From assembly GCA_942159475.1 (NCBI GenBank), contig OW804097.1, positions 6,539,685 through 6,603,684 on the forward strand: a stretch of DNA of 64,000 nucleotides. The letters are read 5' to 3'. This stretch comes from Sthenelais limicola. Its lineage: Eukaryota > Annelida > Polychaeta > Phyllodocida > Sigalionidae. Of this stretch, positions 1-12,600 are shown in pieces. The notes beneath the pieces are model-generated. The model was given only the letters and a program-made list of their open reading frames with translations, had not been told where the DNA came from and did no database searches. Position 1 is the first letter of the stretch, and each line of letters begins with the position of its first letter. The position numbers were made by a program, and so were the translations under genes.

Positions 1-1479
1 CTGACATATTACAGGATTGTGAGAGTACATGGTGAAATAATACCTTTTATAACCTGGTTACACCCTTAGGTGCAATTCCTGGGAACCCTGCTGTGTTTCT
101 CTGTGAGCAATAGCTCCTACATGTTTCACAATATAAATCATTGCTTCAGCTTAGAACATCGCGTCAGCATAAATCATTGCACCAGACTACTCAAATACAA
201 TTTACACATCCAAATGATACATTTTACAGTAATACATATATTCATTAACAAATGCATGTTTTTAACATTAGGGTTGTAACACATTAATAACTCTGTAATT
301 AATCATACATTAAAAATTGATTAGGGTAATGAGATATGTTAAATCCATAATGGACATTAACAGTAGTGACAGTGAAACTGGACATTTCCAGCCAGAATCT
401 CTCTTTTGAAAGGAGAAGTGACCCATTTCATTTGTTGAGGGAGAAGACAAGCAGCAGTCAATTATTTTTTTCAGTATATTTATGTTACATGTTTTCAAAG
501 TATATCTGGATCGGGTATAAATGTTGAAGTTTTGTTTCTAGTAGTGTTATAAAAAAAAAACCCAGTGGAATCAATTGCTGAATATTTAAACAAGGGCAGA
601 ATGTTGGTTACATCAAGACGCCAATTATAAAACTAGACCCAAAGGGGTATCATTAGATTTTTTTGGATTTTTTGGATTTTTTTGGATTCCTTGGATTTGT
701 GTTTTTCGCGCTCTTCTCATACCAAAGCAACTACTCACAAGCCCACCTTTCGAAATGAAAATTGGTTCTTTTATTATATCAATCAATTCTTCTATGTCTG
801 TTCCAACCCGTCTCCAACTTTAAACAGTTTTGCGGTGTAAACTTTTTGCTGTTGAGTGCCTCGGCACCATAGAAATGATATGTGAAACACTGAATTCATA
901 GAGGAAAAAAAATTGCGGTAGCAGAAGCTATTTTGCGGAATTCTTGGTACTTTAGCCAGTAAAAGTTATTATAGATCTGCATGGTTTTTTAACCGATTCA
1001 TCACTTAAGATGGTGTGAGGATTGCCTCAGTAAACATTACTAAGACACAGTATTTTTTCAACCCTGATGTTGGTGTGTTTTTGTGACCCCCCCTATCAGA
1101 GGGTGCCATGTTTTTGTGACCCCCCCCATCAGAGGGTGCCATGTTTCTGTGACCCCCCCCCCCCATAATTCTTATACCCCCCCCATAATTCTTATACCCC
1201 CCCCATGAGGTAAATAATGATAGCCCCCTTATTCAGGCAACTAAAATCGTCAGGTTTAACAAGGACAAATTTGGCCAAAATATGCCCTTCTTGATGTGTT
1301 TCTGGAATCATATGTAGGCCCTATCAATTTTATTTCCTCATTTATCCTAGACAGCAAAATAATGCAGTAAGCAACGAAAGATCATAGATTTTTATCACAA
1401 TTCGATGGTCCTTTTAATTTTCCCTAAATTTAATAGACCAACGGCAACCAAGTCGCGCACTGCCAAATCTCCCAAACCA
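1..1479. other. Left flank without a recognisable gene
   Basis: No convincing coding exon is seen on either strand; the short open frames lack family features and splice logic. The stretch holds a short GGATTTTTT-type repeat near 655-700 and a C-rich tandem repeat at about 1067-1206 (listed separately). Confidence 0.6.
1067..1206. repeat. C-rich tandem repeat
   Basis: About three copies of a 40-45 bp unit built on GTGACCCCCCC followed by ATCAGAGGGTGCCATGTTT. They are followed by two shorter copies of CCCCCCCATAATTCTTATA. A local minisatellite. Confidence 0.8.
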
Positions 1480-1609
1480 AGTTGTGGTGCTTTCGTAGGG
1501 TACGCGAACACAACCGATATATTTTCCCCTTCACTTGTTTACCGAACGCACCAGTCCATTTCCGGCGCGCGGGTTCTGAAGTCAGCAGAGAGTTTCGGAT
1601 CGTTTACTG
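1480..1609 (+). promoter_or_regulatory. Probable non-coding first exon and promoter-proximal region of copy A
   Basis: This segment closely matches 26222-26352, upstream of the tandem paralogue. Shared blocks include GGGTACGCGAACACAACC, CATTTCCGGC, GTTCTGAAGTC and AGAGAGTTTCG. Both copies end at a good splice donor (GGTAAGATTT), and the match continues into GGGGCACTGTCATG. The next exon (3646) begins at a clear acceptor (ATATTCCAG) nine bases before the start codon, so a spliced 5' UTR is expected. The transcription start is not determined and no TATA box stands out. Conservation and splice sites are seen; the promoter role is inferred. Confidence 0.55.
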
Positions 1610-3654
1610 GTAAGATTTCAATAATTTACTTGATCCTGGGGCACTGTCATGTTACTCTTTTACATATACCCGGGTAGTTAAGTTGTAGGCGATGAATGAA
1701 CCTTCTTTATATCTTCTCTGATTAAGGATTGCTGTGTTTGTGAGGTAAACATGTTGCTACTCCAACCCCTGACCAGTGCGGTAGTCGGCCATGCTCGAGT
1801 CCCGTGTTCAAGTTTAATAGTTAATAAGTTATCAGTTACATCTACCTCTGTCTGTCTGGGTCTCTTTCCTCCCCCTTCTTCCCACCCTACCTCTCCTTGC
1901 AACTAGGCCCCGGAGCTAGGCGTACATATTAATTTTATAAACGGCTGAATGAGCCTATATGGTTCATTTTACGCGCGATCACGATGGCGCTCTTTACGAA
2001 TAGCTACGAATGTCTGAGACTTGGTCATAGGATTTGTATTTAGCCTACTAAATGGTTACCGTACTAGATTGCACCTATTCAGCGAATCTGCCTCATCATC
2101 TCTCGAGGCAGGTTTAGTGATTACATTGCACCATAATATTGGAGAAAAATCGATGAAATTAAGAATGGTATATGTCAGTGATTGGAGGCCTACTGCTCTA
2201 ATCGGTTTCCTGGCCGATTACTTGGCATCCTAATGGGATTATAATCACACTTTGCGGTCCTAATGGAATTATCTTGCGGTTTGGAGCGAGAGGGTTAGCT
2301 AGGGTTTCACTCAGTTTGAAGGGAATCTCTCATCCTGAACCTAGACTGAATTAAACATCCAAATTCTATCAACAATTATAATTTAATCTGCTGAATCCTT
2401 TCTTCCTAGAAACATGATAATTTGAAATATTGGTAAATCCTAGTAATTATATCTCAATGAATTAATCATCCCCCCCCCCGCATTCCAGTGTCGATTATTT
2501 TCTTAATAATGGGAGTATAGCCTTCCCAAATTTCCAGGATGTACCCACAGCTATCATACCTACATACCATATGAATTAAACCATTTAAAGAAGTTAGAAT
2601 TTTTAACCCCAGCAGTAGAATTGATCGTACATAATATATAATTTAATTAGCTATATGTAGGCCTACTAATTAAAGGCAAACGCTACTATTCACTGCCATG
2701 CCCCCCTTATATACCAAATATACAGGCATTTTACGTACTATTCCTTCAGCATTACATTCTATAACTTAGGAAACTGCCCATTTTTTCACATTTTATAGTA
2801 TAAAACAAACAATTAATGGCTACTCCTACTGTCCCAAAATGTTCTACACATACAGTTCAGTTTATATACTACAGATAAAAAGGGGGAAAAATATGTTGTT
2901 GAGTTAATTTTTTTAATAGCTGTCTGAAATAGACATGTTTGGGAAACAGACCTAGCTATGGGTACGGTACTCTCCGTTGTACCCACTTAACATGCAAGTC
3001 CATTGGGAAATGCTGCATTTTCCATTCACGGTTTTGGGAATAAAACCAAAATGGATACTCCAAATGTCCCAAAATTTCTACACCCATAGTGCAGGTAATA
3101 TTCTACACATATATAGGGGGGAAAATGTATGTCATCGCGTTAAAAAAATAATTGTAGCTGTCTGAAATAGACATGTTTAGGAAACATAGAACACTTGAAA
3201 GCAGCAGATTTTTGGGTTGTCAGCCATGTTTCGAAGCCCCGTAGTTCAGAAACTAGCACGGTAACCCATTAGAGAGGGAATCAGGTGTACTCCTGAGTCT
3301 TAATTCTCCCTTTATGAGGTAATATATTTAATAAAGTTTGGTAAATGTGATCAATGCATTCCAAAACCCACTTACGTTTACGCAGGGTTTTAGGCCTACC
3401 ATCCAATTTTTAAATAAAAAAATTCTCATTCTTTATGGGTGTAATTATGACCAGATAATTGTTTTATTTATTTATCTTTTCCGAAGCTGAAAAGTTTGCC
3501 ATTTTGTTGTTTGTCTATACTATAGGAAGTTGCACTAGAACTGTCAGTCTCAGCCGTCTTGATTAGACTTGGGTGTTGTATGTAGAATATTCTGGTTGTA
3601 CTTGCCATCACTGTACTAAACGATCCTGTTTCTCTGATATTCCAGATATTGAAT

Positions 3655-3668
3655 ATGGCAGAGGCTTG
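3655..3668 (+). CDS. Copy A coding exon 1 (start codon exon)
   Basis: Encodes MAEA plus two bases of a Cys codon. The acceptor ATATTCCAG ends at 3645, the ATG is at 3655, and the donor GTGAGT is at 3669. The same exon and flanks recur at 27577-27599 in copy B, which supports this start. Confidence 0.75.
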
Positions 3669-6600
3669 GTGAGTATGACTTTCATATCTTAACCATCAAC
3701 AAGTGTGCTTTACATGTACAGACCATACTGGGTAAGACCATAAAGGGCCTTTCTGTCTCTTTTCTCTGTCTCTCTCTCCCTTCTTCTCTAGCTCTATTTC
3801 CTGGGTATGATCATAAACTGCCTCCCTCTCAGCTCTCCCGCCCTTGATATAACACTTCAAAGTGTTGATAAGGGCGTAAAGCCATCAATCTCACTCACTC
3901 ACTCACTCACTCACTGTACAGACCATAAGTTCATAGAATTAGGCTGATGAAATATTTGGGTGCATGTCATTGTGCTGCTTTATTTATGAGGTGTTGTGCT
4001 TAATAGACCTATAAGCTGTGGTGTTAAGTACTTGTGATTTTATACATCTACAAGTTTTCTAAGCTACGTTGGTCCCTGTTACCCATGTAGTTCATGAAAT
4101 GCTTCACTTTGCAACCACCTTTGACCCATGTTAGAATGAATACCAATTAATTTCACCTTAAGTAATCATGTTTTGATAGGGTGCTGGAGTCAGGGAGCCA
4201 AGGTGTTGACAAACATCGATCAGACGAGTTTTGCTTCATACAGTTTGTTGATATGCAAGCAACATTGGGCATGTTCATAATATTATTTTATTTCCTTTAA
4301 TAATTTGCTTGTATAGTGGTACTTAGTAGTGAGAAAAGGCATAAGATTCATGACAAAATGTTATAATACAACTATTTTGGCAAGAAGAAACATGACCCGT
4401 TGAAGGTGTAGATTTTCATTGTCTGACTTACGATTTTATGTGTTTGTTCATTTGTTTAATAATAGTGATAATTAGAGTTCTGCATAAATTATATGTGTGC
4501 ATCAGAGATATATAAAGATTTTCCCCAAAACAAGATTGTAACAATAATCAGCCACTTTTATTCCAGTACTGACACCTGTGTAAAACTATGGGAGGAGACC
4601 CATGAGGAAGGACAGAAGATGGTGACTAAAGATAAGGCGCTACTCACCATGCTGATCAATAACATGGCACTCCTCACGTCTGAGATGGTCCTGTCTGATG
4701 TGTTCTGGGACATGCTGCTGCAGAAAAGGGTCGTTGATGACAAGCTGAAGTCTGCTATTCAGGTATGATCCTTGCAATATCTATTGATACTGTTGTAATA
4801 TGATATTTCTTGTAAATGGAAAGGCAAGTGAACACGGCGATGTCTATATTGTTACTGGTTTATTGTACTACAAGCGGTGGGCCTTGCCTATGTGACCTCA
4901 CATGCAGGTGATGAGAATAGCCCAGATAGTGGGGAGCCTACCCAAGTTAGATATGGGGGAATGTACTACCCAATAATAAAAATTAAAATAACTTACTTGG
5001 GTACCCATAAATAGCAATACTCATATAATAGTCAGTTCTTATACTAATATGAATTCAGAGAAAGAAAAAAATATTATTACACATTTCTCTGCAGCATTGA
5101 TGGCTCAGATTCATAAAGGAACAGACCTTTGGTGGAAATTATAAAATTGGGTGACTAGTATGCTTCTATTTTATGTTACTTCTTTTAAGGAATTGTGAAA
5201 TTGACAAATTTGCTGCAAGAATATTTGTGTTTATCCTTTATTTCTGATGAATTATAATTGGGTTGGTGTTTGATGATGCCAGCATGAAGACAAAATATTG
5301 TGAGTAATTTGTTGTAATCATTTACAATAAAACTACCAGGGCTGTCAGCTGTGCAGGTCACGGTCACACCTCATTTCTTAAACCACCGCTTCCCAGTTAT
5401 TTCTCATCAGATAAGTTTATCTGGTGAATAACTTGTGTAAAATCTTTATGCTGGGGAGCTGGGTGATTAACATTTACATTCAGGGATGCAAGTTCTCAGA
5501 TTATCAACTGAATTCAGATATATGGAAAAGTCGGCAGATGTCCCATACAATACACTAAACTGACTTATAAATTCCAAAATTTTCTCAAAGTCTCATTTGA
5601 CAATATTGTTGTTGGATCATCTTGTGTTACACCAACAAATGTAGGCAGTTTGAGTAGAGGTTGTACACAGCCATAGGGGAGTGATGTGTAGAGACCTCTA
5701 TCTAAGTGTTCTCACGGGCCCTGGAGCTAACGGAGCCGCCTATCCCTATCAGGGGAGAGGCGGCCTCAGATCCTAACTGAAGTGAGATTCCAGATATTTC
5801 CGTTAGTCTTTAGCACTGGGTCAATGGAGCTCACGGAAATCCCCGAGGTCCTTCGCTCAAGACCTCCGGGAATGAGAATCTTATACACCCCTTGGACTGA
5901 CCTAGATATCCACCCCAGTTAGGGCGCACTGCCCTACAAACACACATGGTCCTTTATGTGACATGTGCGCCTTTAACTACCTCCCCTTGGACCTTGGAAA
6001 ATGCTCAGATTATTTTACCTTACCCGACTTGCATCCCTGTACATTAATTACTTCTCGTCTGATTAGAATAGGGAGTTGAGTAATTATCTTACTGGGTCAA
6101 TATGGTAGGTGCAAGTATGGACCATAGTCAGAACGAGCAGTCTAAGTCAGTCTAGTCAGTAAACGTAAGTCCAGTCCATTCAGTCAGGTCAGAATAATGT
6201 CTCTCTAAGTCTTCATGTCGGCAGTTCTGTAGTCTTCAGTCAGTAAGGTAGTATAAGCATGTAGATAGGTTGTACGTAGAGATCTGAGTCTGACAGGACT
6301 TGGGGCCTTTTTATATTATAAGGACTAACATTTTTAATTCACTGCGGCTAGCTACAACCCCCACCATTCTGTTCGGCCAGTTATGTAATCACCACTACAT
6401 ATTTTTACACTTAAGCTCAACCTTTTGCCTTGTAAATCAATGCCTGATGAAGGGAGTGAATCCCGAAAGCTTGTGAGAATAAATAACGACTACAAAAACT
6501 CAGGGTTTATTTCCTAATCCTTAACGACCAACATCATTTACCACACCGGCCAACCCGATATACCACAATCACTTCCCACTCCACTTACATATTATAAGGA

Positions 6601-9600
6601 TTTCATCATCCTAACTGGGCCTTGCAGCAATGTTCTAGAACATTCTAGCAAGCCCCTGGTACCATTGCATTAGGATTACTTAGTATGGAAGGTTTGGAAG
6701 GATGACTTGCATCATTCCGGAAGTTCAGAGACAAGCTCGTGAGCGACTCATCTCTGATGCAATGTACCTTAAATCTATGGAGGGGTGGGTCTGGCGCAAT
6801 ACCCTGACTCATGTCATCATGAGGAGGCAATGCCTCAGGACCGCGTCCTATTGCGAAACAGATAACACACAGACTGACTATGGCCAAATACTATTAATAC
6901 AATCGAATACTTTTATTTATGCACCTTAATTACCTAAAACGGTAAAACAATTAATTAACTCAAAACACATGAAATAATCTTTAGACAATAACACTTGTTA
7001 TCTCAGGGAAAGGGAGGGGAGCCTAGTAGGGAGGAAGGGTCTATCAGTCAGACAAAATAGCCAGTCAGGATGTGTGCCCCTCACTCATTGGGCAGTGATC
7101 AATTAGTTAAGGTTAACTGCCTCATTTTCATTTTATCATGTATGTTTTACTGTTTCTGATTGGACCCCTGCTTGTCGACCAGTGGTCAAGTGGAGAGGGT
7201 CCAATCAGGGTCAATTAATTGTGGATCAGTTTGGATAACATTGATTGATTCTCTTTTGCTCGGAACAGAAAGAAAGTCACCTTGTTGTGTCGAATTTATT
7301 CTCGCCCAGCTGCCACATTAATTAACGTGACAATAGGCCCGATAATCTTCGATACTATTGTGATGGGCAAAATCATTAAATCAATTCCCAGCCCCCGGAT
7401 CCATATGTATTTGTCTGCTCAGAGCTGGCTATAATAAAGTAACATCAGAATGGTACTTTTAATAAACAATGGACATAATACTTTTTCCAGGCTTTCCATT
7501 CACCAGAACTTCAGATCCATGATTTGGTGGGGCACCTGATGAGAAGCAAGGTTCACCAAGTGCACGGCTTCTTCTGGGCTCTGGTGAACACAAAGCAGCA
7601 CAGACTGGTAGAAAGACTGGGCTTCCCTGCCAAACAGTATGTTGACATGCTGCTGATGCTAAAGTAAGTGACATTCCAAATTTGAATATTACACAGAATT
7701 CAATATTTTTTCTGACATATCAATTAATACTGTGAAGCTGAACATGCCCTCCTCTCAGCTCCCCCGCCCTTGATATAACCTTCAATGTGTTGATAAGGGC
7801 GTAAAGCAACCAATCTCACTCACTCACTCTCTATTTCCATCAACATCAATCTCACATTACTGACTCACATAACTTACACAATTTCGTTTTTGAGAAAAGT
7901 TCTTAAAGCCAGAGTGTGAAATTAGCACCTGCCCGCCGCCAAATGCGGGTACAAATTTGTGCGGGCGGGTAAAACCGCCAAGTTACCCGCCCTCCTTGGC
8001 GGGTGAATTAGAGCTTCAGATTATAGTGAAGATGAACATGATGATAGAGAGATGGAGGCAAAAATAACATGCCAAATTTAAGCGTTTCTGTAAAATTACA
8101 TATGAATAATTCTATGAGAAAAGATAAAGTTCATTGAATCTCTACAATCATCGCCGTACATATGGCAGGGAATATCAGAATAATGCAGGCAAAGTTTGGG
8201 AAGATTGTGGCAGATATTTCGATTCCTACACCTCACTTCAGATACCTTCCTTTTTGCCTATTATTTTGCCTTATGTCGGCCATATTTAACCCAATTCATC
8301 AATGATTTAATTCTCCTCAATCTTGATTTCTAATAATTATGGTGTAACGGCGACATTACAACAAATGCCCACCCCAATTTAACCACATATGTATGTATTC
8401 ATATTTTCGTATTTATATTTTTTACAAAATCCAGGCAGGCCTAAACAATTATCAAGAAGGGCAACATTACATGAAAATATTTTTTCTAAAAAAACATGGG
8501 AGATATTCTACATGTCGTAACACAACATAAAATATTCCCTCTGCTGCTCAATGAATTTTATGTGAGGTAATAAAAGATTTCAGAGATGTTGTGGGCTAAT
8601 ACTTTTCTTATTATCAAAATATAGATACATATATAACTTTCCTCTACCAAAAACTATTAATAATCCAATCTAATATTAAGTTACTCTTGGGGTATTTGAT
8701 TGTTTTAAAGCCAATATATTACTTGTGTGATTGAAATCACCTCTGAATTCTGTTATTAAAGTGTAATTTGTGGGCGGGTAAATTTATGTGTGGGCGGGTA
8801 AATATATGCATTTACCCGCCAAGTTGGCGGGTGGAGAAAAAAGTTAATTTCACACTCTGAAAACAAGTGAATATTTCAGCACCATAAGTCATAAGTCATC
8901 AAAACATTTACAACACGTCATCCTCCTACAGTCATGATTAATTATTGGTAGGTAAGTAAATACCTCATTTAATCTCAAAATAGAAAGAAAGAATAAAAAA
9001 AGTCTTGAAATATACCAAACAAGATGGTATTAATATTTCTTTTGCTAAGCACCAATTTGCAGGGTTCTATGATAAAGATTGCGAGGGCCTCCGCGGGGCC
9101 AGAAAAAGCAGGAAAAGCTTTGAATTTGGAAAAATGAATTCAAGGCCAGGAGAAGCCTGGAAAAATGGGCCTTCAAATATGCTGGAATCTGTTAAATAGC
9201 CTGGAAATTCTTGAAAATACTCTTGGGTTTTTGTTAAGTCGGCCTGAGCCGGCACGGCACGGCAACACATATCCACAGAGAATCAAATATTGGTCATCAT
9301 AGCCTCGCAGTAAATAACCAGAAGTCGCAAGATTCCTACTACACTACTGTGCCTTTGGAACAACAACCAGGAAGAGTGGCCATTGCTAGCGCAGCCATGG
9401 AGGCCTGTTTTTTTCCTTTAGTTGTATCGATAGCCCTAATTCTAAGATCGATGGGTAATTATCTGAAAACATTATATGTACATGTTAAAATAAGGAAGTA
9501 TATAGACTCTCAAACGGCACTCCAAATTGATAAGACTAAGATTCTCCCATACTTCGACTACTGCGATGTTATCTTGCACAACTCCAATCCCCAGTTAATG

Positions 9601-12600
9601 CAGAAACTCCAGAGGCTACAAAATAGGTCTCTGAAAATAGCCATGAACCTGCCCTTTGACACTCCCACCCTCCAACTGCATGCACAAGCCAGAGTCCCTC
9701 TTCTGGAAAACAGAAAGAAAACGCATCTACGAGCACTTGCCTATAGAAAATCAAAACTCCCAGAATTAGTAAACAACACAACAGGGCCCACAAGGGGAAA
9801 TGAGGGTGTTACCCTCAAATCCCCAAGATTCCTCACTAAATATGGTCGGAACTCAATCCAGATAAAATGTGCTCACTCGTGGAATGAGGTTTCAGCCAGA
9901 CAGGCGGAATAGGTACCATCGAAGCGTTCAAATCGAACCAGAGAATCTGGCTTCAATCATTGTTTTAACCTAATTTTATTTAACAACCATATTACTTTTA
10001 GTTTTTTTTTGTTTTTTTTTTTTTATTTAGGATGTTTATACAGCAAGTCAAACAATACAGTGAAACATAATTGTGACATAGGCTCACGGGTTTAATTCAT
10101 TTAAGAATTGCCATGGTTATTCTGCCCACTGCTGTGTCTAGCTATTCACTAATGCTACCGCTAGTATTTTTAATACTTACTCTTATGCTAATGAGTATAA
10201 GGGTATACATAAATGCGTTATATAAAATTTTGTGAGGGTAGGGATGTGGAGAAGGGGTGAGATGAGCGGTTATGATGGTTATGTTGGGTGGAATGTCTAT
10301 TTCTGTTTCATTGGTCAGGAAGAACTTACCGCATGGCCGGTGCGTTTTGTGGTTGTGTGTTGTTTTAGAGTGCATTTTAGTAGTGTAATTTAAGCATTCA
10401 CGGTCCAGCGGGAAGTTTCTGCATGGGCTGTGTTTGCTCTGTGTGACTGCAGGTGGTTGTGAGTGCAATTTTAGCAATCTTGGGTCAGCGGGAAGTTTCT
10501 GCATGGCCCACTATTATTCAATGTGTTTCTTGTTCTTGAGTGCAGTTTTGAAGGTTTCAAATGTTGGTATGTCTTTTTGTGACTGGGCAAGATTGTTCCA
10601 GTTTTTGGCTCCTAGGTAGCATGGGGCATTCTTTAGTGTTTCTGTTTTCGGTAGAGGCAGTGGGAGGTTGTATTTATGCTGTGATCGTGTGAGTCTGGTG
10701 TTGGTTTCTGGTAGGGTAGGTTGGGCTCTTGATCGTTTGTACATGAGGCATAGTAAGTGCCTGTCTCTTCGGTCTTTGAGTGTATCCAGACCTAGTGTAG
10801 TGAGTTTGTGTGAGGCTGGCTCGTGTTTTTTTGTGCGGGTAATGATTCTGATTGCTCTTGATTGGATGCGTTCTAGTTTGGCTATGTTGTTTTGTGTAGC
10901 GAAGTGGTAAATAATTGAGTTGTAGTCTAGTATTGGGAGCACCATTGCTTTGTATATTTTGAGTGCAGTTTGTTCTGAGATCATGTATCTAATGCGGGAT
11001 AATGTGTATAGCTTGTTATTTGTTGATTGCAATGCAGCATCCACCTGTTTCTGAGCATTCAGCTTTCTGTCTAATGTTGTGCCCAGATATTTGAAGCTTT
11101 CTACTAGTTCCAGTTCTGCGCCATGGAGTCGTAGGTTTGAGGTGGCTGCGTCTATGGCTCTTTTGGTTGTAAAGGATAGAACCTTCGTTTTGGTTGTGTT
11201 GATTGTTAGTTTATTTGTGGCACACCAGTTTTCTAGTGTGTGAAGTGCTGACTGGAGTGGAATGATGGTGTTTGTATGTGTTTTGTCAGCAAAGTAAATG
11301 ACTGTGTCGTCAGCGTACAGTTGTGTTTTGACTTCTGGTAGGCATGCGGGCAGGTCATTCATGTATATGATGAAAAGGAGGGGCCCAAGGATTGAACCTT
11401 GAGGGACTCCGGTTGTGAGGGGTAGGGTGCTTGAGGTTACTCCATTTGCAATAACAGTTTGGGATCTGTTCACGAGATAACTACTGAACCATTTGCAAGA
11501 GTTGTTGCCGAATTCAAGTGATCTTAGTTTTTGTATTATGAGAGCGTGGTCTAGGGTGTCAAACGCTTTTTTGAGGTCGATAAATATTGCAGTTGTTGTG
11601 TGTTTGCTGTTTATGGCAGTGGCTATGTCATCTATTAGGTTAGCTAGTGCTTGGTGGGTTGAGTGGTTTTGCCTGAATCCATATTGGTTTTCATTGAGAA
11701 GGTTGTGTTCTTCAAGGTACTCTGAGGTCTGGTCATGGACTATTGATTCAAGGATTTTTCCTGGTATGGGGAGAAGGGCGATTGGTCTCATTTCATTAGG
11801 GGTGCTAGCATTATTTGTTTTCGGGATTGGGACCACCGTAGCAGTCTTCCATGCTGTAGGGAAGTTACCCTCAGCAATGGATAGGTTATAGAGTGTGGTG
11901 AATTCAGTGAGAAGGTGTGTCATGGCATCTCTAAGGACACGGCTGCTTAGGTGTGGGATACCCGATGGCTTGGAAATGTTTATGTTCCTAATTTTTGACA
12001 GTACTACTTCTTCTGTTGCTGGTAATATTGAGAAAGGCTCATTATTATTTGTGGTTGTTGTTGGTTTGTATGGGATTTTTGTTGAGGGGCATTTAATCTT
12101 TTGTGCTAGCAAGGGGCCTATGTTTGCAAAGTAAGCATTTATGGTGTCTGCAACATGCTCCCTTGGCACAGGGGTTCCTTCCTCATTTATAAGTGAGAGA
12201 GTGTCATGTGGTGAGTTTTCTGGCATGATTTTGGCTATTGTTCTCCAAAACTTTTTTGGGTCTTTTTGGTTTATTTCTAATTCGTGCTTTATGTAAGTGG
12301 CTTTTGCTGTTCTGGTTGTTCTATTTGCTATGTGTCTAATGCGTCTTGCTAGGTCCCAATCATCTGGGTTTTTAGTTTTCTTTGCTTTCTTCAGGAAGTA
12401 ATCTCGGTCTCTTTGGAGGTTAAGTAGCTCTGGTGTAATCCAGGGTTGTGAATGTTCCCTTACCCTGTGTTCGGTGATGGGGCATAGCTTGTCTAGGTTT
12501 TGGATGATGGTTTCGTATAGTGATAACCAGTAGGTGTTAGGGTCAGAGATGTGGGTTAGGTGGGAAAGGTCAGTGTGGTCTAAGAGAGATTGGAATGTGT

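Noticed and set aside
3885..3916. CRISPR-like regular repeats (ACTC)n
   Set aside because: A simple microsatellite tail of an interspersed repeat in an animal genome.
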